From Gammaproteobacteria bacterium (GTDB taxonomy: Bacteria; Pseudomonadota; Gammaproteobacteria; Pseudomonadales; Azotimanducaceae): 7,541 nucleotides of DNA. The stretch lies in contig NZNP01000023.1 of NCBI GenBank assembly GCA_002694945.1, positions 13,621 through 21,161 on the forward strand. The letters run 5' to 3'. The first letter of the stretch is position 1, and every line of letters starts with the position of its first letter. The notes under the pieces were generated by a model. The model did no database searches, was not told the DNA's origin, and worked only from the letters and a program-made list of their open reading frames with translations. The position numbers were made by a program, and so were the translations under genes. Of this stretch, positions 1 to 7,002 are shown piece after piece.

Positions 1-377
1 AGACCCGGATTGACCTGACTATGCAGCACGTAATTTATACGATCTTCCAACGGGCTGTCATCGGAAACCTGAGGTACCTTTGAATTTGGAGCCTTAATCG
101 TTAACTGGCCTCCCATCCGATCTTCCGCATAATCAACAAGCGCATCGATCAAAAACGGCTTACTGCGATCATCGATCCAAGCTGTAAACCCCTCATAATC
201 GACCCGTTGGTCTTCGTCCTGCTCTTCCCCCGGACGGCAATAGGCTATACAGGTTTCCGCCATGGGTGTCCCCGGATCTGCTATAAAAATCCTTATACCG
301 ATATCCTGATCTTCTTGCTTTGACAGCAATTCAATCAGATATGTCTGAGCAGATTCTGTAATTTCAACCATATTCAT
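1..377 (-). CDS. nfuA: Fe-S biogenesis protein NfuA, 5' part (C-terminus outside window)
   Basis: NfuA is a cytoplasmic carrier that receives Fe-S clusters and passes them to apo-proteins, especially under oxidative stress or iron limitation. The visible 125 residues are the N-terminal degenerate A-type scaffold domain. They align by recall with E. coli and especially Pseudomonas NfuA: '[18 protein letters not shown]' at the start, then '[19 protein letters not shown]', '[17 protein letters not shown]' and '[12 protein letters not shown]' at the edge. The C-terminal Nfu domain with its CxxC cluster-binding pair lies beyond position 1, so function cannot be confirmed from catalytic residues. 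Two in-frame ATGs exist, at 377 and 371. The one at 371 matches the E. coli N-terminus, but a GGAG at 391-388 sits 10 bases from the 377 ATG and 16 from the other, so I chose 377. The gene is divergent from metH. The reading frame is open throughout. Confidence 0.93.
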   Translation of the reverse strand, partial: MNMVEITESAQTYLIELLSKQEDQDIGIRIFIADPGTPMAETCIAYCRPGEEQDEDQRVDYEGFTAWIDDRSKPFLIDALVDYAEDRMGGQLTIKAPNSKVPQVSDDSPLEDRINYVLHSQVNPG

Positions 378-535
378 TACTCGATGACTCCAACCTTAAT
401 TTTAGCCGATTCATCACAGGACAAAAACCATGCGAATTCTAGGGGCTTGAGCAGAGCTCATGAGGAAACTTAAAGATCCTCAACTTAAAAACAGCGTCTC
501 CTTGATAGACTTCCTTTTTTTCCTGATCAACCATC
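378..535. promoter_or_regulatory. nfuA-metH divergent intergenic region with inverted repeats
   Basis: This 158-base gap must hold the start signals for both nfuA (leftward) and metH (rightward). Directly visible are a hyphenated palindrome TGAGC-AGA-GCTCA at 448-460, an adjoining inverted repeat TGAGGA/TCCTCA at 461-466 and 477-482, and a short GTCT/AGAC repeat at 496-510 followed by a run of seven T at 515-521. A weak rightward -35-like TTGAGC at 447-452 overlaps the first palindrome, but no good -10 follows at normal spacing. No E. coli MetR-type TGAA-N5-TTCA site was seen, and I recognise neither a cobalamin nor an S-adenosylhomocysteine riboswitch. The exact promoters are undetermined. 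Confidence 0.35.
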
Positions 536-3500
536 ATGAGCCTAGGCAAAACGCATACTCTCTCGAAATTATTATCACAGCGCATTCTATTGCTCGACGG
601 CGCCCTCGGCACTCAGATTCAGGATTTAAGACTAACAGAAGAAGATTATCGAGGACGCCGTTTTATCAACCATAAAAATCAACTTCAAGGGAATACCGAT
701 CTCCTTTCGTTGACTCAACCAGAAGCTCTGAGAGAGATACACAATGAATATCTCAAAGCAGGGTCTGACATTATCTCGACCAATACTTTTACGGCCACAG
801 CTATTTCACAAGCCGATTACGGTACCGAATCGTTGAGCTACGAGATTAATTTCGAGGCAGCAAGGATTGCCGCAGACGCATGCCTGACGATGACCAGATC
901 CACACCAGAAAAACCCCGGTTTGTAGCTGGTGCAATAGGTCCCACAACGCGATCTGCCAGCCTTTCACCCGACGTAAATGATCCAGGTTATAGGAATGTG
1001 ACCTTCGATGAACTCGTTCAAGACTATGGCAATTGTATCAATGGACTCATCGACGGAGGCGTCGACCTTCTACTGTTTGAAACCATCTTCGACGTCTTGA
1101 ATTGCAAAGCAGCTATCTATGCAGCGAAACAAATATTAAGAAAAAGGGCAATTGAGCTGCCAATCATGGTGTCGGGCACTATCACCGATGCAAGCGGTAG
1201 ACTGCTATCAGGCCAGACAGCTGAGGCTTTTTGGGCATCAATTCGGCATGCAGAACCCCTAAGTGTTGGCTTCAATTGCGCTTTGGGTGCAGATGAACTT
1301 AGACCTTACATAGAGCAAATGGCAAAAATCTCCGACTGCTTTGTCTCTGCATATCCAAACAGAGGCTTGCCAAATGAGTTCGGCGAATATGACGAGACCG
1401 TAGAGCACATGACCGCCGCTGTCGAAGACTACGTCAAGAGCGACCTAGTTAATCTGGTGGGCGGCTGCTGCGGCACGACGCCTGAACACATAACAGCATT
1501 CGCGGAGATCATTAACGTTGCAGCACCTCGTCGAACCAACAACAAGCCAACAAACTGCCTCCTTGCGGGCTTGGAGTGTTTCGCAATCAACGATGAATCG
1601 CTGTTCGTTAATGTTGGCGAGCGAACTAACGTCACCGGCTCCGCAAGATTTGCGCGGCTCATAAGAGAAGAGGACTATGAACAAGCCCTAACTGTAGCGA
1701 GACAACAAGTAGAAAACGGTGCCCAGATCATTGATATCAACATGGACGAAGGCATGCTGGATTCAAAAGCAGTGATGATCCGCTTTTTGAATCTCGTCGC
1801 GGCGGAGCCAGATATTTGCAAGGTTCCAATTATGATCGACTCCTCTAAATGGGACATCATCGAAGCTGGCCTCAAATGCATCCAGGGCAAATGTATTGTC
1901 AACTCAATTAGCCTAAAAGAAGGCGAGGCTGTTTTTAAAGAACAGGCGCAGGCCTGCCTCGATTACGGAGCTGCTGTCGTCGTAATGGCTTTCGATGAAA
2001 AAGGCCAGGCAGATAATATCGAACGACGCAAATCGATCTGCAAACGTTCATATAACCTACTCGTGAACGAGATTGGCTTTCCCGCAGAGGACATTATTTT
2101 TGACCCTAACGTTTTCGCTATAGCTACGGGAATAGAGGAACACAATCTATACGGCAAGGACTTCATCGATGCTTGCGCTTTTATAAAACGAGAATTGCAA
2201 GGCGCTCACGTTTCTGGTGGGATTTCCAATGTCTCATTCTCATTTCGCGGCAACAACGCAGTTCGTGAAGCAATACACGCAGTCTTCTTATATCACGCTG
2301 TTAAAAACGGTTTGACCATGGGTATCGTCAATGCCGGCCAACTTACAATCTATGAAGACGTACCTGCTGAACTTCGGGATCGAATTGAGGATGTCATATT
2401 CAATCGCCGAACAGATGCTACCGACCGGCTCATCGAAATCGCCTCAGACTATAAAAACACGGAATCACAAGACAACAAAGAGGATTTAACTTGGCGTCAG
2501 AAACCTGTCGAGCAGCGACTAGCTTATGCTCTCGTTAAGGGTATTAACGAATATATCGTCGAAGATACTGAGGCCGCGCGGCAACTCGTTGATAAGCCAA
2601 TAGAGGTCATAGAAGGACCGCTAATGGATGGCATGAACGAAGTGGGTGAATTATTTGGCGACGGTAAAATGTTTCTGCCCCAGGTCGTTAAAAGCGCGAG
2701 AGTTATGAAACAAGCGGTTGCCCATCTCGTGCCATTTATCGAAGAAGAAAAAGACATCAGAACAAGCTCAAAAGGCAAGATTCTCATGGCGACGGTTAAA
2801 GGTGATGTCCACGATATTGGTAAGAATATTGTTGGCGTAGTTCTGCAATGCAATAACTACGAAGTAATCGACCTTGGCGTCATGGTGCCGGCAGAGACCA
2901 TTTTGAGAACCGCCATCGACGAAAATGTCGATATAATCGGTTTGTCTGGTCTGATAACCCCTTCGCTTGACGAAATGGTCCACGTCGCATCAGAAATGAG
3001 CCGAATGAAGATCACGAAACCCTTGCTAATCGGCGGCGCGACGACCTCCAAAGCGCACACTGCAGTCAAAATAGCCCCCTGCTACGATCTCGACACGGTC
3101 GCATACGTTACCGACGCATCAAGAGCCGTCGGCATCGCTACAAGCCTGCTTAACACAGAAATGAAGATAAAACTGACCTCAGATTTAGTCAGTGACTACG
3201 AGAAAGTCAGGCAACGAAACAGACACCGCTCACCGAAAAGCAACACTCTAAATTTCCAGGAAGCCGTAACTAACCGGCACCAGATTAGCTGGACAAATTA
3301 CCGGCCGGTTAGACCAACATTTGTAGGCAGCAAAGTCTTCGAAGACTTTCCGCTTGAAAAGCTAGTCCCTTATATCGACTGGACACCATTTTTCATCGCC
3401 TGGGAACTTGCAGGCAAGTATCCTGATATCCTTTCCGACGACGTCGTCGGCGAATCCGCCCGACAACTCTTCAACGATGCACAAGAACTACTGAAAGACT

Positions 3501-4216
3501 TGATTGAGAACAAGCTGCTAACTGCAAGCGCCATCGTAGGCTTCTGGCCAGCATTTTCTAATGGCGAGGACATCCTGGTCTATGAAGACGAGAGTCGCGA
3601 GAAGGTAGCGGCCACGTTTCACCATCTCCGGCAGCAGATGAACAAGCCGAATAAACAACCTAACTTCTGTTTGTCCGACTATATTGCGCCGGCCAGCACT
3701 GGGTTAAACGATTTTTTGGGCGGCTTTGTCGTTTCTACTGGATTTGGGGCTGAAGAATTAGCTGCTCGTTATGAAAATGCGGACGACGATTATAATGCTA
3801 TTTTAGTAAAGGCTCTTGCGGATCGCCTCGCCGAGGCTTTTGCCGAGTATCTGCACGAAATGGTTCGGAAGGAACTTTGGGGATATGCGACAAAGGAATC
3901 ATTAAGCAATGAACAACTTATACGCGAACGATATCAGGGTATCAGACCTGCACCCGGTTATCCTGCCTGCCCGGATCACACGGAAAAAGGCAGTCTTTTC
4001 GGCCTTTTGAATGCACAGAGCTCAATCGGTGTCAGGCTCACAGAACATTACGCAATGTTGCCTGCGGCTAGTGTCAGCGGCTTTTACTTTTCCCATCCCG
4101 AAGCCCGATACTTTGGCATTGGCAAAATCGATCAGGATCAAGTTGAGTCCTATGCATCGAGAAAAGGGATGACCATAAAGGAAGCAGAGCGCTGGCTCAA
4201 ACCTGTATTAAAATAA
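536..4216 (+). CDS. metH: Cobalamin-dependent methionine synthase MetH
   Basis: A cytoplasmic enzyme that moves a methyl group from 5-methyltetrahydrofolate through cobalamin to homocysteine, giving methionine and tetrahydrofolate. Its 1226 residues match the 1227 of E. coli MetH in full. Domains in order: homocysteine-binding barrel (about 10-330) with zinc ligands C248, C311 and C312 ('VGGCCGTTP'); pterin-binding barrel (about 355-620) with '[13 protein letters not shown]' and 'INMDEGMLD'; cobalamin cap (about 650-745); B12-binding Rossmann domain (about 746-885) with 'GDVHDIGKN', whose H759 is the lower cobalt ligand; and the AdoMet-dependent reactivation domain (about 900-1226) with '[10 protein letters not shown]' beginning at R1137. 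I see no frameshift and no missing key residue. The ATG at 536 is the first start after an in-frame TGA at 524, but it lacks a clear Shine-Dalgarno sequence. The DUF2970 gene begins 5 bases after the stop, suggesting co-transcription. Confidence 0.98.
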   Translation: MSLGKTHTLSKLLSQRILLLDGALGTQIQDLRLTEEDYRGRRFINHKNQLQGNTDLLSLTQPEALREIHNEYLKAGSDIISTNTFTATAISQADYGTESLSYEINFEAARIAADACLTMTRSTPEKPRFVAGAIGPTTRSASLSPDVNDPGYRNVTFDELVQDYGNCINGLIDGGVDLLLFETIFDVLNCKAAIYAAKQILRKRAIELPIMVSGTITDASGRLLSGQTAEAFWASIRHAEPLSVGFNCALGADELRPYIEQMAKISDCFVSAYPNRGLPNEFGEYDETVEHMTAAVEDYVKSDLVNLVGGCCGTTPEHITAFAEIINVAAPRRTNNKPTNCLLAGLECFAINDESLFVNVGERTNVTGSARFARLIREEDYEQALTVARQQVENGAQIIDINMDEGMLDSKAVMIRFLNLVAAEPDICKVPIMIDSSKWDIIEAGLKCIQGKCIVNSISLKEGEAVFKEQAQACLDYGAAVVVMAFDEKGQADNIERRKSICKRSYNLLVNEIGFPAEDIIFDPNVFAIATGIEEHNLYGKDFIDACAFIKRELQGAHVSGGISNVSFSFRGNNAVREAIHAVFLYHAVKNGLTMGIVNAGQLTIYEDVPAELRDRIEDVIFNRRTDATDRLIEIASDYKNTESQDNKEDLTWRQKPVEQRLAYALVKGINEYIVEDTEAARQLVDKPIEVIEGPLMDGMNEVGELFGDGKMFLPQVVKSARVMKQAVAHLVPFIEEEKDIRTSSKGKILMATVKGDVHDIGKNIVGVVLQCNNYEVIDLGVMVPAETILRTAIDENVDIIGLSGLITPSLDEMVHVASEMSRMKITKPLLIGGATTSKAHTAVKIAPCYDLDTVAYVTDASRAVGIATSLLNTEMKIKLTSDLVSDYEKVRQRNRHRSPKSNTLNFQEAVTNRHQISWTNYRPVRPTFVGSKVFEDFPLEKLVPYIDWTPFFIAWELAGKYPDILSDDVVGESARQLFNDAQELLKDLIENKLLTASAIVGFWPAFSNGEDILVYEDESREKVAATFHHLRQQMNKPNKQPNFCLSDYIAPASTGLNDFLGGFVVSTGFGAEELAARYENADDDYNAILVKALADRLAEAFAEYLHEMVRKELWGYATKESLSNEQLIRERYQGIRPAPGYPACPDHTEKGSLFGLLNAQSSIGVRLTEHYAMLPAASVSGFYFSHPEARYFGIGKIDQDQVESYASRKGMTIKEAERWLKPVLK

Positions 4217-4221
4217 GTCTA

Positions 4222-4461
4222 ATGAAAGAAATAACGAACGACAGAGAGAAGGAAACCGACGCGAACGAATCGGTGAATAGGCGACTCACATTTTGGCAGG
4301 TTAGTACGAGCATCCTCGCAGCTGCTTTCGGAGTACAAAGCAAAAAAAATAGAGAGAGAGACTTTAGCTACGGCAACCCTCTGATATTCATTCTGGCAGG
4401 ACTGGCCTTTACCGCCTTGTTTATCCTCGCAATCGTTTCGATAGTTTATCTAGTCTTATAA
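4222..4461 (+). CDS. DUF2970 family single-pass membrane protein
   Basis: A 79-residue protein whose central stretch 'AAAFGVQSKKNRERDF' followed by 'GNPLIFILAGLAFT' is, by recall, the signature of the DUF2970 family found in beta- and gammaproteobacteria. The function of the family is unknown. Residues 1-20 are charged and polar. Residues about 22-50 form a basic/acidic segment with 'FWQVSTSILAAAF'. Residues about 52-78 are a strongly hydrophobic helix that ends the protein. The simplest topology is a cytoplasmic N-terminal domain with a C-terminal inner-membrane anchor; there is no signal peptide. It starts 5 bases after the metH stop on the same strand, so it is probably in the same transcript, although a functional link to methionine synthesis is only inferred from position. 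No strong ribosome-binding site is visible ('AAATAAG' upstream), consistent with translation coupled to metH. Confidence 0.9.
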   Translation: MKEITNDREKETDANESVNRRLTFWQVSTSILAAAFGVQSKKNRERDFSYGNPLIFILAGLAFTALFILAIVSIVYLVL

Positions 4462-4466
4462 TTCTC

Positions 4467-4525
4467 GCCTTGAGCCGCCGGGTCTCCTCAGGCAGAAATA
4501 TCGGCACAGTGAAGCTTCTGCCGAT
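4467..4525. terminator. Overlapping hairpins between convergent genes, candidate transcription end
   Basis: Three stems can be drawn between the DUF2970 stop and the stop of the convergent small ORF. The first pairs GCCT-TGAG with CTCAGGC (4467-4474 with 4487-4493, one bulge). The second pairs GGCAGAA with TTCTGCC (4491-4497 with 4516-4522, 7 bp). The third pairs ATCGGCA with TGCCGAT (4500-4506 with 4519-4525, 7 bp). The second and third share their 3' arm and exclude each other. None is followed by a proper T run on the plus strand. On the minus strand the third is followed by only a short T-rich stretch (ATATTTCTG). A bidirectional end of transcription is plausible but not proven. Confidence 0.35.
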
Positions 4526-4566
4526 TAGCGACTAAGCACTGGCAAAAGGCATAATAAACAATACTC

Positions 4567-4689
4567 TCAAGAACTAGGCAAGCCCGAGAGCCAATAGACC
4601 ACAGCTACTACCGGTATAACGACGATCGCAATAGCAGCCATGGCATCAACTGCTCCGTCTTCTTCTTGCGGATGATTTTCTTCACTCAT
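4567..4689 (-). CDS. Small single-pass membrane protein, 40 aa
   Basis: A short reading frame from ATG at 4689 to TGA at 4567. The protein opens with an acidic, polar stretch (MSEENHPQEEDGAVDA, residues 1-16). A hydrophobic segment from about residue 17 to 34 ('MAAIAIVVIPVVAVVYW') follows, and it ends 'LSGLPSS'. This is the layout of a one-helix inner-membrane protein with a cytosolic acidic head. Support for it being real: a GAGAG seven bases before the ATG, a perfect TATAAT on the same strand about 40 bases upstream, convergent placement in an otherwise empty gap, and a resemblance by recall to unnamed 40-residue 'YYWLSG' proteins in related bacteria. I do not recognise a function. The alternative is a chance frame, which the clean hydrophobic pattern and upstream signals make less likely. 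Confidence 0.7.
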   Translation of the reverse strand: MSEENHPQEEDGAVDAMAAIAIVVIPVVAVVYWLSGLPSS

Positions 4690-4729
4690 ATTTTATCTCT
4701 CTACCTATTCGGCTGCTTCAGAGATGGGG

Positions 4730-4758
4730 ATTATAAGGTTTAGCTCGCGTGAATTCAT
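4730..4758 (-). promoter_or_regulatory. Candidate sigma-70 promoter for the 40-aa membrane protein
   Basis: On the minus strand a perfect -10 hexamer TATAAT lies at 4735-4730. A weak -35-like ATGAAT lies at 4758-4753 with a 17-base spacer. Transcription would begin near 4723 and give a leader of roughly 34 bases before the ATG at 4689. The -10 is strong; the -35 matches consensus at only three positions. Confidence 0.45.
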
Positions 4759-4772
4759 GCATAAGCATATGC
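4759..4772. promoter_or_regulatory. Palindrome between divergent promoters, possible operator
   Basis: GCATA-AGCA-TATGC is a perfect 5-bp inverted repeat with a 4-base centre. It is flanked by the overlapping 6-base palindromes ATGCAT (4757-4762) and CATATG (4766-4771). It lies directly upstream of the leftward -35 and 11 bases upstream of the candidate cysI -35, a position suited to a regulator acting on both. I cannot name the regulator. CysB, the usual activator of cysI in gammaproteobacteria, has poorly defined sites that I cannot score by eye. Confidence 0.3.
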
Positions 4773-4783
4773 CAATATCTTCG

Positions 4784-4812
4784 TTCAGTACTTAAGACAT
4801 TCTGAGTATATT
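4784..4812 (+). promoter_or_regulatory. Candidate promoter of cysI
   Basis: A -10-like TATATT at 4807-4812 (five of six consensus positions) is preceded, with a 17-base spacer, by a poor -35-like TTCAGT at 4784-4789. A weak -35 is usual for activator-dependent promoters, which would suit sulfur-limitation control of cysI, but that is inference. The leader would be about 25 bases. Confidence 0.35.
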
Positions 4813-4843
4813 GGCCACCTCTGATGATTTCCGATAGCGGCCC

Positions 4844-6496
4844 ATGTATCACTACGACGAATATGATCAAACGATGGTTGACGAGCGTGTCGCTCAATTT
4901 CGCGACCAGACCGAACGATTTCTCGCGGGGAAGCTAGGCGAAGAGGAATTTCAACAACTTCGACTGAGAAACGGTCTTTACATCCAAAGGCTCGCGCCAA
5001 TGCTTCGAATAGCTGTTCCCTACGGGATGTTATCGTCAACGCAATTGCGCAAACTTGCCCACATTACACGAACCTATGATCGAGGATACTGTCACTTCAC
5101 CACGCGCCAAAACGTGCAATTGAACTGGCCAATGCTCGAAGAAGTGCCTGACATTCTTCAGGAGCTAGCCTCGGTACAAATGCATGCGATCCAAACTAGT
5201 GGAAGTTGCATTCGGAACGTGACGAGCGATCAATTTGCTGGTGTGTCTCCTGATGAGGTATCCGACCCTAGACCATGGTGTGAACTCATCAGGCAATGGT
5301 CTACATTCCACCCAGAATTCAACTGGTTACCCCGGAAGTTTAAGATTGCAGTCACTGGCGCTGACCGAGACAGGGCAGCGATCCAGGTTCATGATATCGG
5401 CATTCGACTGTTTAAGAAGGACGATGAGCTGCGTTTCGAGATTCTTGCAGGCGGAGGACTGGGCCGGACTCCTGTCCTAGCAACGACCATACGTGAAGAT
5501 TTAGAAGCATCTCATTTGCTTACATATCTCGAGGCTATTCTAAGGGTTTACAACCGCTATGGTCGCCGTGACAACAAGTACAAAGCCAGAATTAAGATAC
5601 TTGTTAGAGCTATGAGCCCAGAGATTTTCACAGAGAAAGTCGAGGAAGAATGGGCATCGTTAAAAGATGGCCCAGGCACTATCACCGAAGCCGAAATCGC
5701 TCGTGTTAGCGGTTTTTTCTCCTCTCCCAACTACGATTCAATCGCAGACACGCTGCCTACAATCAATCAACTTGCTGACTCCAGTTCCGCATACGGAAGC
5801 TGGCTGGCTCAAAATGTCTCCAGCCATAAGCAACCAGGCTATTGCATTGTAACTCTTGCAATAAAGGGCACAGGCCACGCCCCAGGAGATGTGACTGACG
5901 AGCAACTGGAACTCATTGCTGAATTGGCAGACCGATACAGCTTTGGCGAAGTTCGAGTCACGCATGAGCAAAATGTTACGCTTGCGGATGTTCCTCAGCA
6001 TAAATTAAAGGCTCTTTGGAATGAGTTACAACAAGCTAGACTAGCTTCACCTAATCTAGGTCTATTAACGGATATTATTTGCTGCCCAGGGGGCGATTAC
6101 TGCAGTCTCGCCAATGCAAAATCAATTCCAGTTGCTAATGCTATTCAGCGTGAGTTTAGTGAACTAAAAGAACTTCGTGATATTGGACCATTAGACGTCA
6201 ATATATCCGGTTGCATGAATGCCTGTGGCCACCACCATGTAGGGAACATAGGAATCCTTGGTGTCGACAAGAAAGGAGAGGAATTTTATCAGGTGTCGAT
6301 TGGCGGCTCCGGCTACGAGGACGCATCGTTGGGCAAAATTCTAGGCCCATCCTTTGCGCGCAGTGAAATACCGCATGTCATCAGAAAAATAGCTGACCTA
6401 CACATTTCTGAGAGAAAAAATGATGAAAATTTCATAGACACCTATCGAAGAATAGGAATAGAGCCCTATAAAAAGGTCGTGTATGCAAATGAATAA
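4844..6496 (+). CDS. cysI: Siroheme/4Fe-4S assimilatory sulfite reductase, CysI type
   Basis: A cytoplasmic hemoprotein that reduces sulfite to sulfide with six electrons for cysteine synthesis. The 550 residues follow the nitrite/sulfite reductase plan: two ferredoxin-like halves (about 45-110 and 320-395), each followed by a siroheme/cluster domain. Cluster and siroheme ligands appear as C414-x5-C420 ('CPGGDYC') and C457-x3-C461 ('CMNAC'). Sulfite-binding basic residues match those of E. coli CysI: R88 ('TTRQN'), R124 ('CIRNV'), K165 and K167 ('RKFKI'). The N-terminus 'MYHYDEYDQ' is, by recall, that of Pseudomonas CysI, and an in-frame TAG at 4835 fixes the start despite a weak ribosome site (AGCGG). 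A nitrite reductase of the same fold is the alternative; the DUF934 partner and metH context favour sulfite. No cysJ flavoprotein is adjacent, so the donor is probably ferredoxin or an unlinked flavoprotein. Confidence 0.95.
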   Translation: MYHYDEYDQTMVDERVAQFRDQTERFLAGKLGEEEFQQLRLRNGLYIQRLAPMLRIAVPYGMLSSTQLRKLAHITRTYDRGYCHFTTRQNVQLNWPMLEEVPDILQELASVQMHAIQTSGSCIRNVTSDQFAGVSPDEVSDPRPWCELIRQWSTFHPEFNWLPRKFKIAVTGADRDRAAIQVHDIGIRLFKKDDELRFEILAGGGLGRTPVLATTIREDLEASHLLTYLEAILRVYNRYGRRDNKYKARIKILVRAMSPEIFTEKVEEEWASLKDGPGTITEAEIARVSGFFSSPNYDSIADTLPTINQLADSSSAYGSWLAQNVSSHKQPGYCIVTLAIKGTGHAPGDVTDEQLELIAELADRYSFGEVRVTHEQNVTLADVPQHKLKALWNELQQARLASPNLGLLTDIICCPGGDYCSLANAKSIPVANAIQREFSELKELRDIGPLDVNISGCMNACGHHHVGNIGILGVDKKGEEFYQVSIGGSGYEDASLGKILGPSFARSEIPHVIRKIADLHISERKNDENFIDTYRRIGIEPYKKVVYANE

Positions 6497-6947
6497 TCTA
6501 ATTCGAGGCAGTAAGACAACCCAAGATCAGAATGGGATAATGAGAGCTGAGCTTCAGGACGTGAGACTCCTGCCGCTTAAAGAGTTCCTTGAACTTGGAA
6601 ATAAAGAAGGCACTGGAGTCTGGCTGGATGCAGAGGAAGCGGTTGAAACATTAGCCCCGCACCTCGATTCCACTCCTGTAGTGGCTTTAAATTTCTCTTC
6701 CTTCTCGGATGGTCGCTCTTATTCAAGCGCAGTTATCTTGAGGCGGCGTTATTCATACCAGGGTGAAATCCGTGCTGTAGGCGACGTTCGTCTTGACCAA
6801 CTGGAGCAAATGTCACGGTGTGGTTTTGACAGTTACGAATTGGCGGGCGATCAGGACAGGGATAAAGCCATAAAATTTCTTGAAAAAAACTTCAGCTATA
6901 GTTACCCAGCTACTGTTACAGAAATGCCGTTATTTGCTGATAGATAG
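6483..6947 (+). CDS. DUF934 protein, partner of sulfite reductase
   Basis: A 154-residue soluble protein of the DUF934/COG3749 family, annotated in databases as probably involved in sulfite reduction but without a proven activity. Recognisable blocks are 'GVWLDAEEAVETLAPHL' (about 45-61), 'VALNFSSFSDGRSYSSA' (about 67-83), 'RRRYSYQGEIRAVGDV' (about 87-102) and 'DQLEQMSRCGFDSYEL' (about 105-120). The last resembles the Pseudomonas block 'RRCGFDAFAL'. I see no cluster or flavin motif and no membrane segment. It overlaps the end of cysI by 14 bases in another frame. An AAGG six bases before the ATG at 6483 favours that start; a second in-frame ATG at 6489 would give an 8-base overlap. The overlap implies translational coupling and roughly matched amounts of the two proteins. 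cysH, often found after this gene in other proteobacteria, is absent here. Confidence 0.92.
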   Translation: MQMNNLIRGSKTTQDQNGIMRAELQDVRLLPLKEFLELGNKEGTGVWLDAEEAVETLAPHLDSTPVVALNFSSFSDGRSYSSAVILRRRYSYQGEIRAVGDVRLDQLEQMSRCGFDSYELAGDQDRDKAIKFLEKNFSYSYPATVTEMPLFADR

Positions 6948-6962
6948 AAAAATAAATAGTTG

Positions 6963-6971
6963 TGATTTAAT
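6963..6971 (+). promoter_or_regulatory. Candidate extended -10 promoter of the antiporter gene
   Basis: TGA-TTTAAT is an extended -10 element (TGn followed by five of six -10 consensus bases) in the 55-base gap after the DUF934 gene. It lies inside an AT-only hyphenated palindrome, ATTTA-ATC-TAAAT (6965-6977). No -35 is visible at normal spacing. Transcription would start near 6978, giving a leader of about 25 bases to the ATG at 7003. I see no terminator for the cysI-DUF934 unit in this gap, so read-through is also possible. Confidence 0.35.
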
Positions 6972-7002
6972 CTAAATGCAAGTCAAGTAACGTTCCAATG
7001 GG

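Noticed and set aside
378..535. Cobalamin or S-adenosylhomocysteine riboswitch upstream of metH
   Set aside because: The region is short and I see neither a B12-box-like sequence nor the conserved SAH riboswitch core; only short simple stems are present.
460..675. 71-codon plus-strand frame starting in the metH leader
   Set aside because: It runs out of frame across the metH start into a conserved coding region, has no recognisable product and no good ribosome site.
1429..3573. Several antisense frames of 67-109 codons inside metH
   Set aside because: They lie fully opposite a strongly conserved gene, show low-complexity Ser/Ala/Thr-rich translations typical of antisense shadows, and match nothing I recognise.
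4785..5039. 84-codon minus-strand frame over the cysI start
   Set aside because: It covers the conserved N-terminus of CysI and its promoter; the product is Arg-rich without family features.
5235..6001. Plus and minus alternative frames inside cysI
   Set aside because: They overlap the siroheme enzyme in other frames with no motif, no start signals and no recognisable family.
6948..7002. Intrinsic terminator after the DUF934 gene
   Set aside because: Only an AT-only 5-bp palindrome is present, with no GC-rich stem and no T tract.
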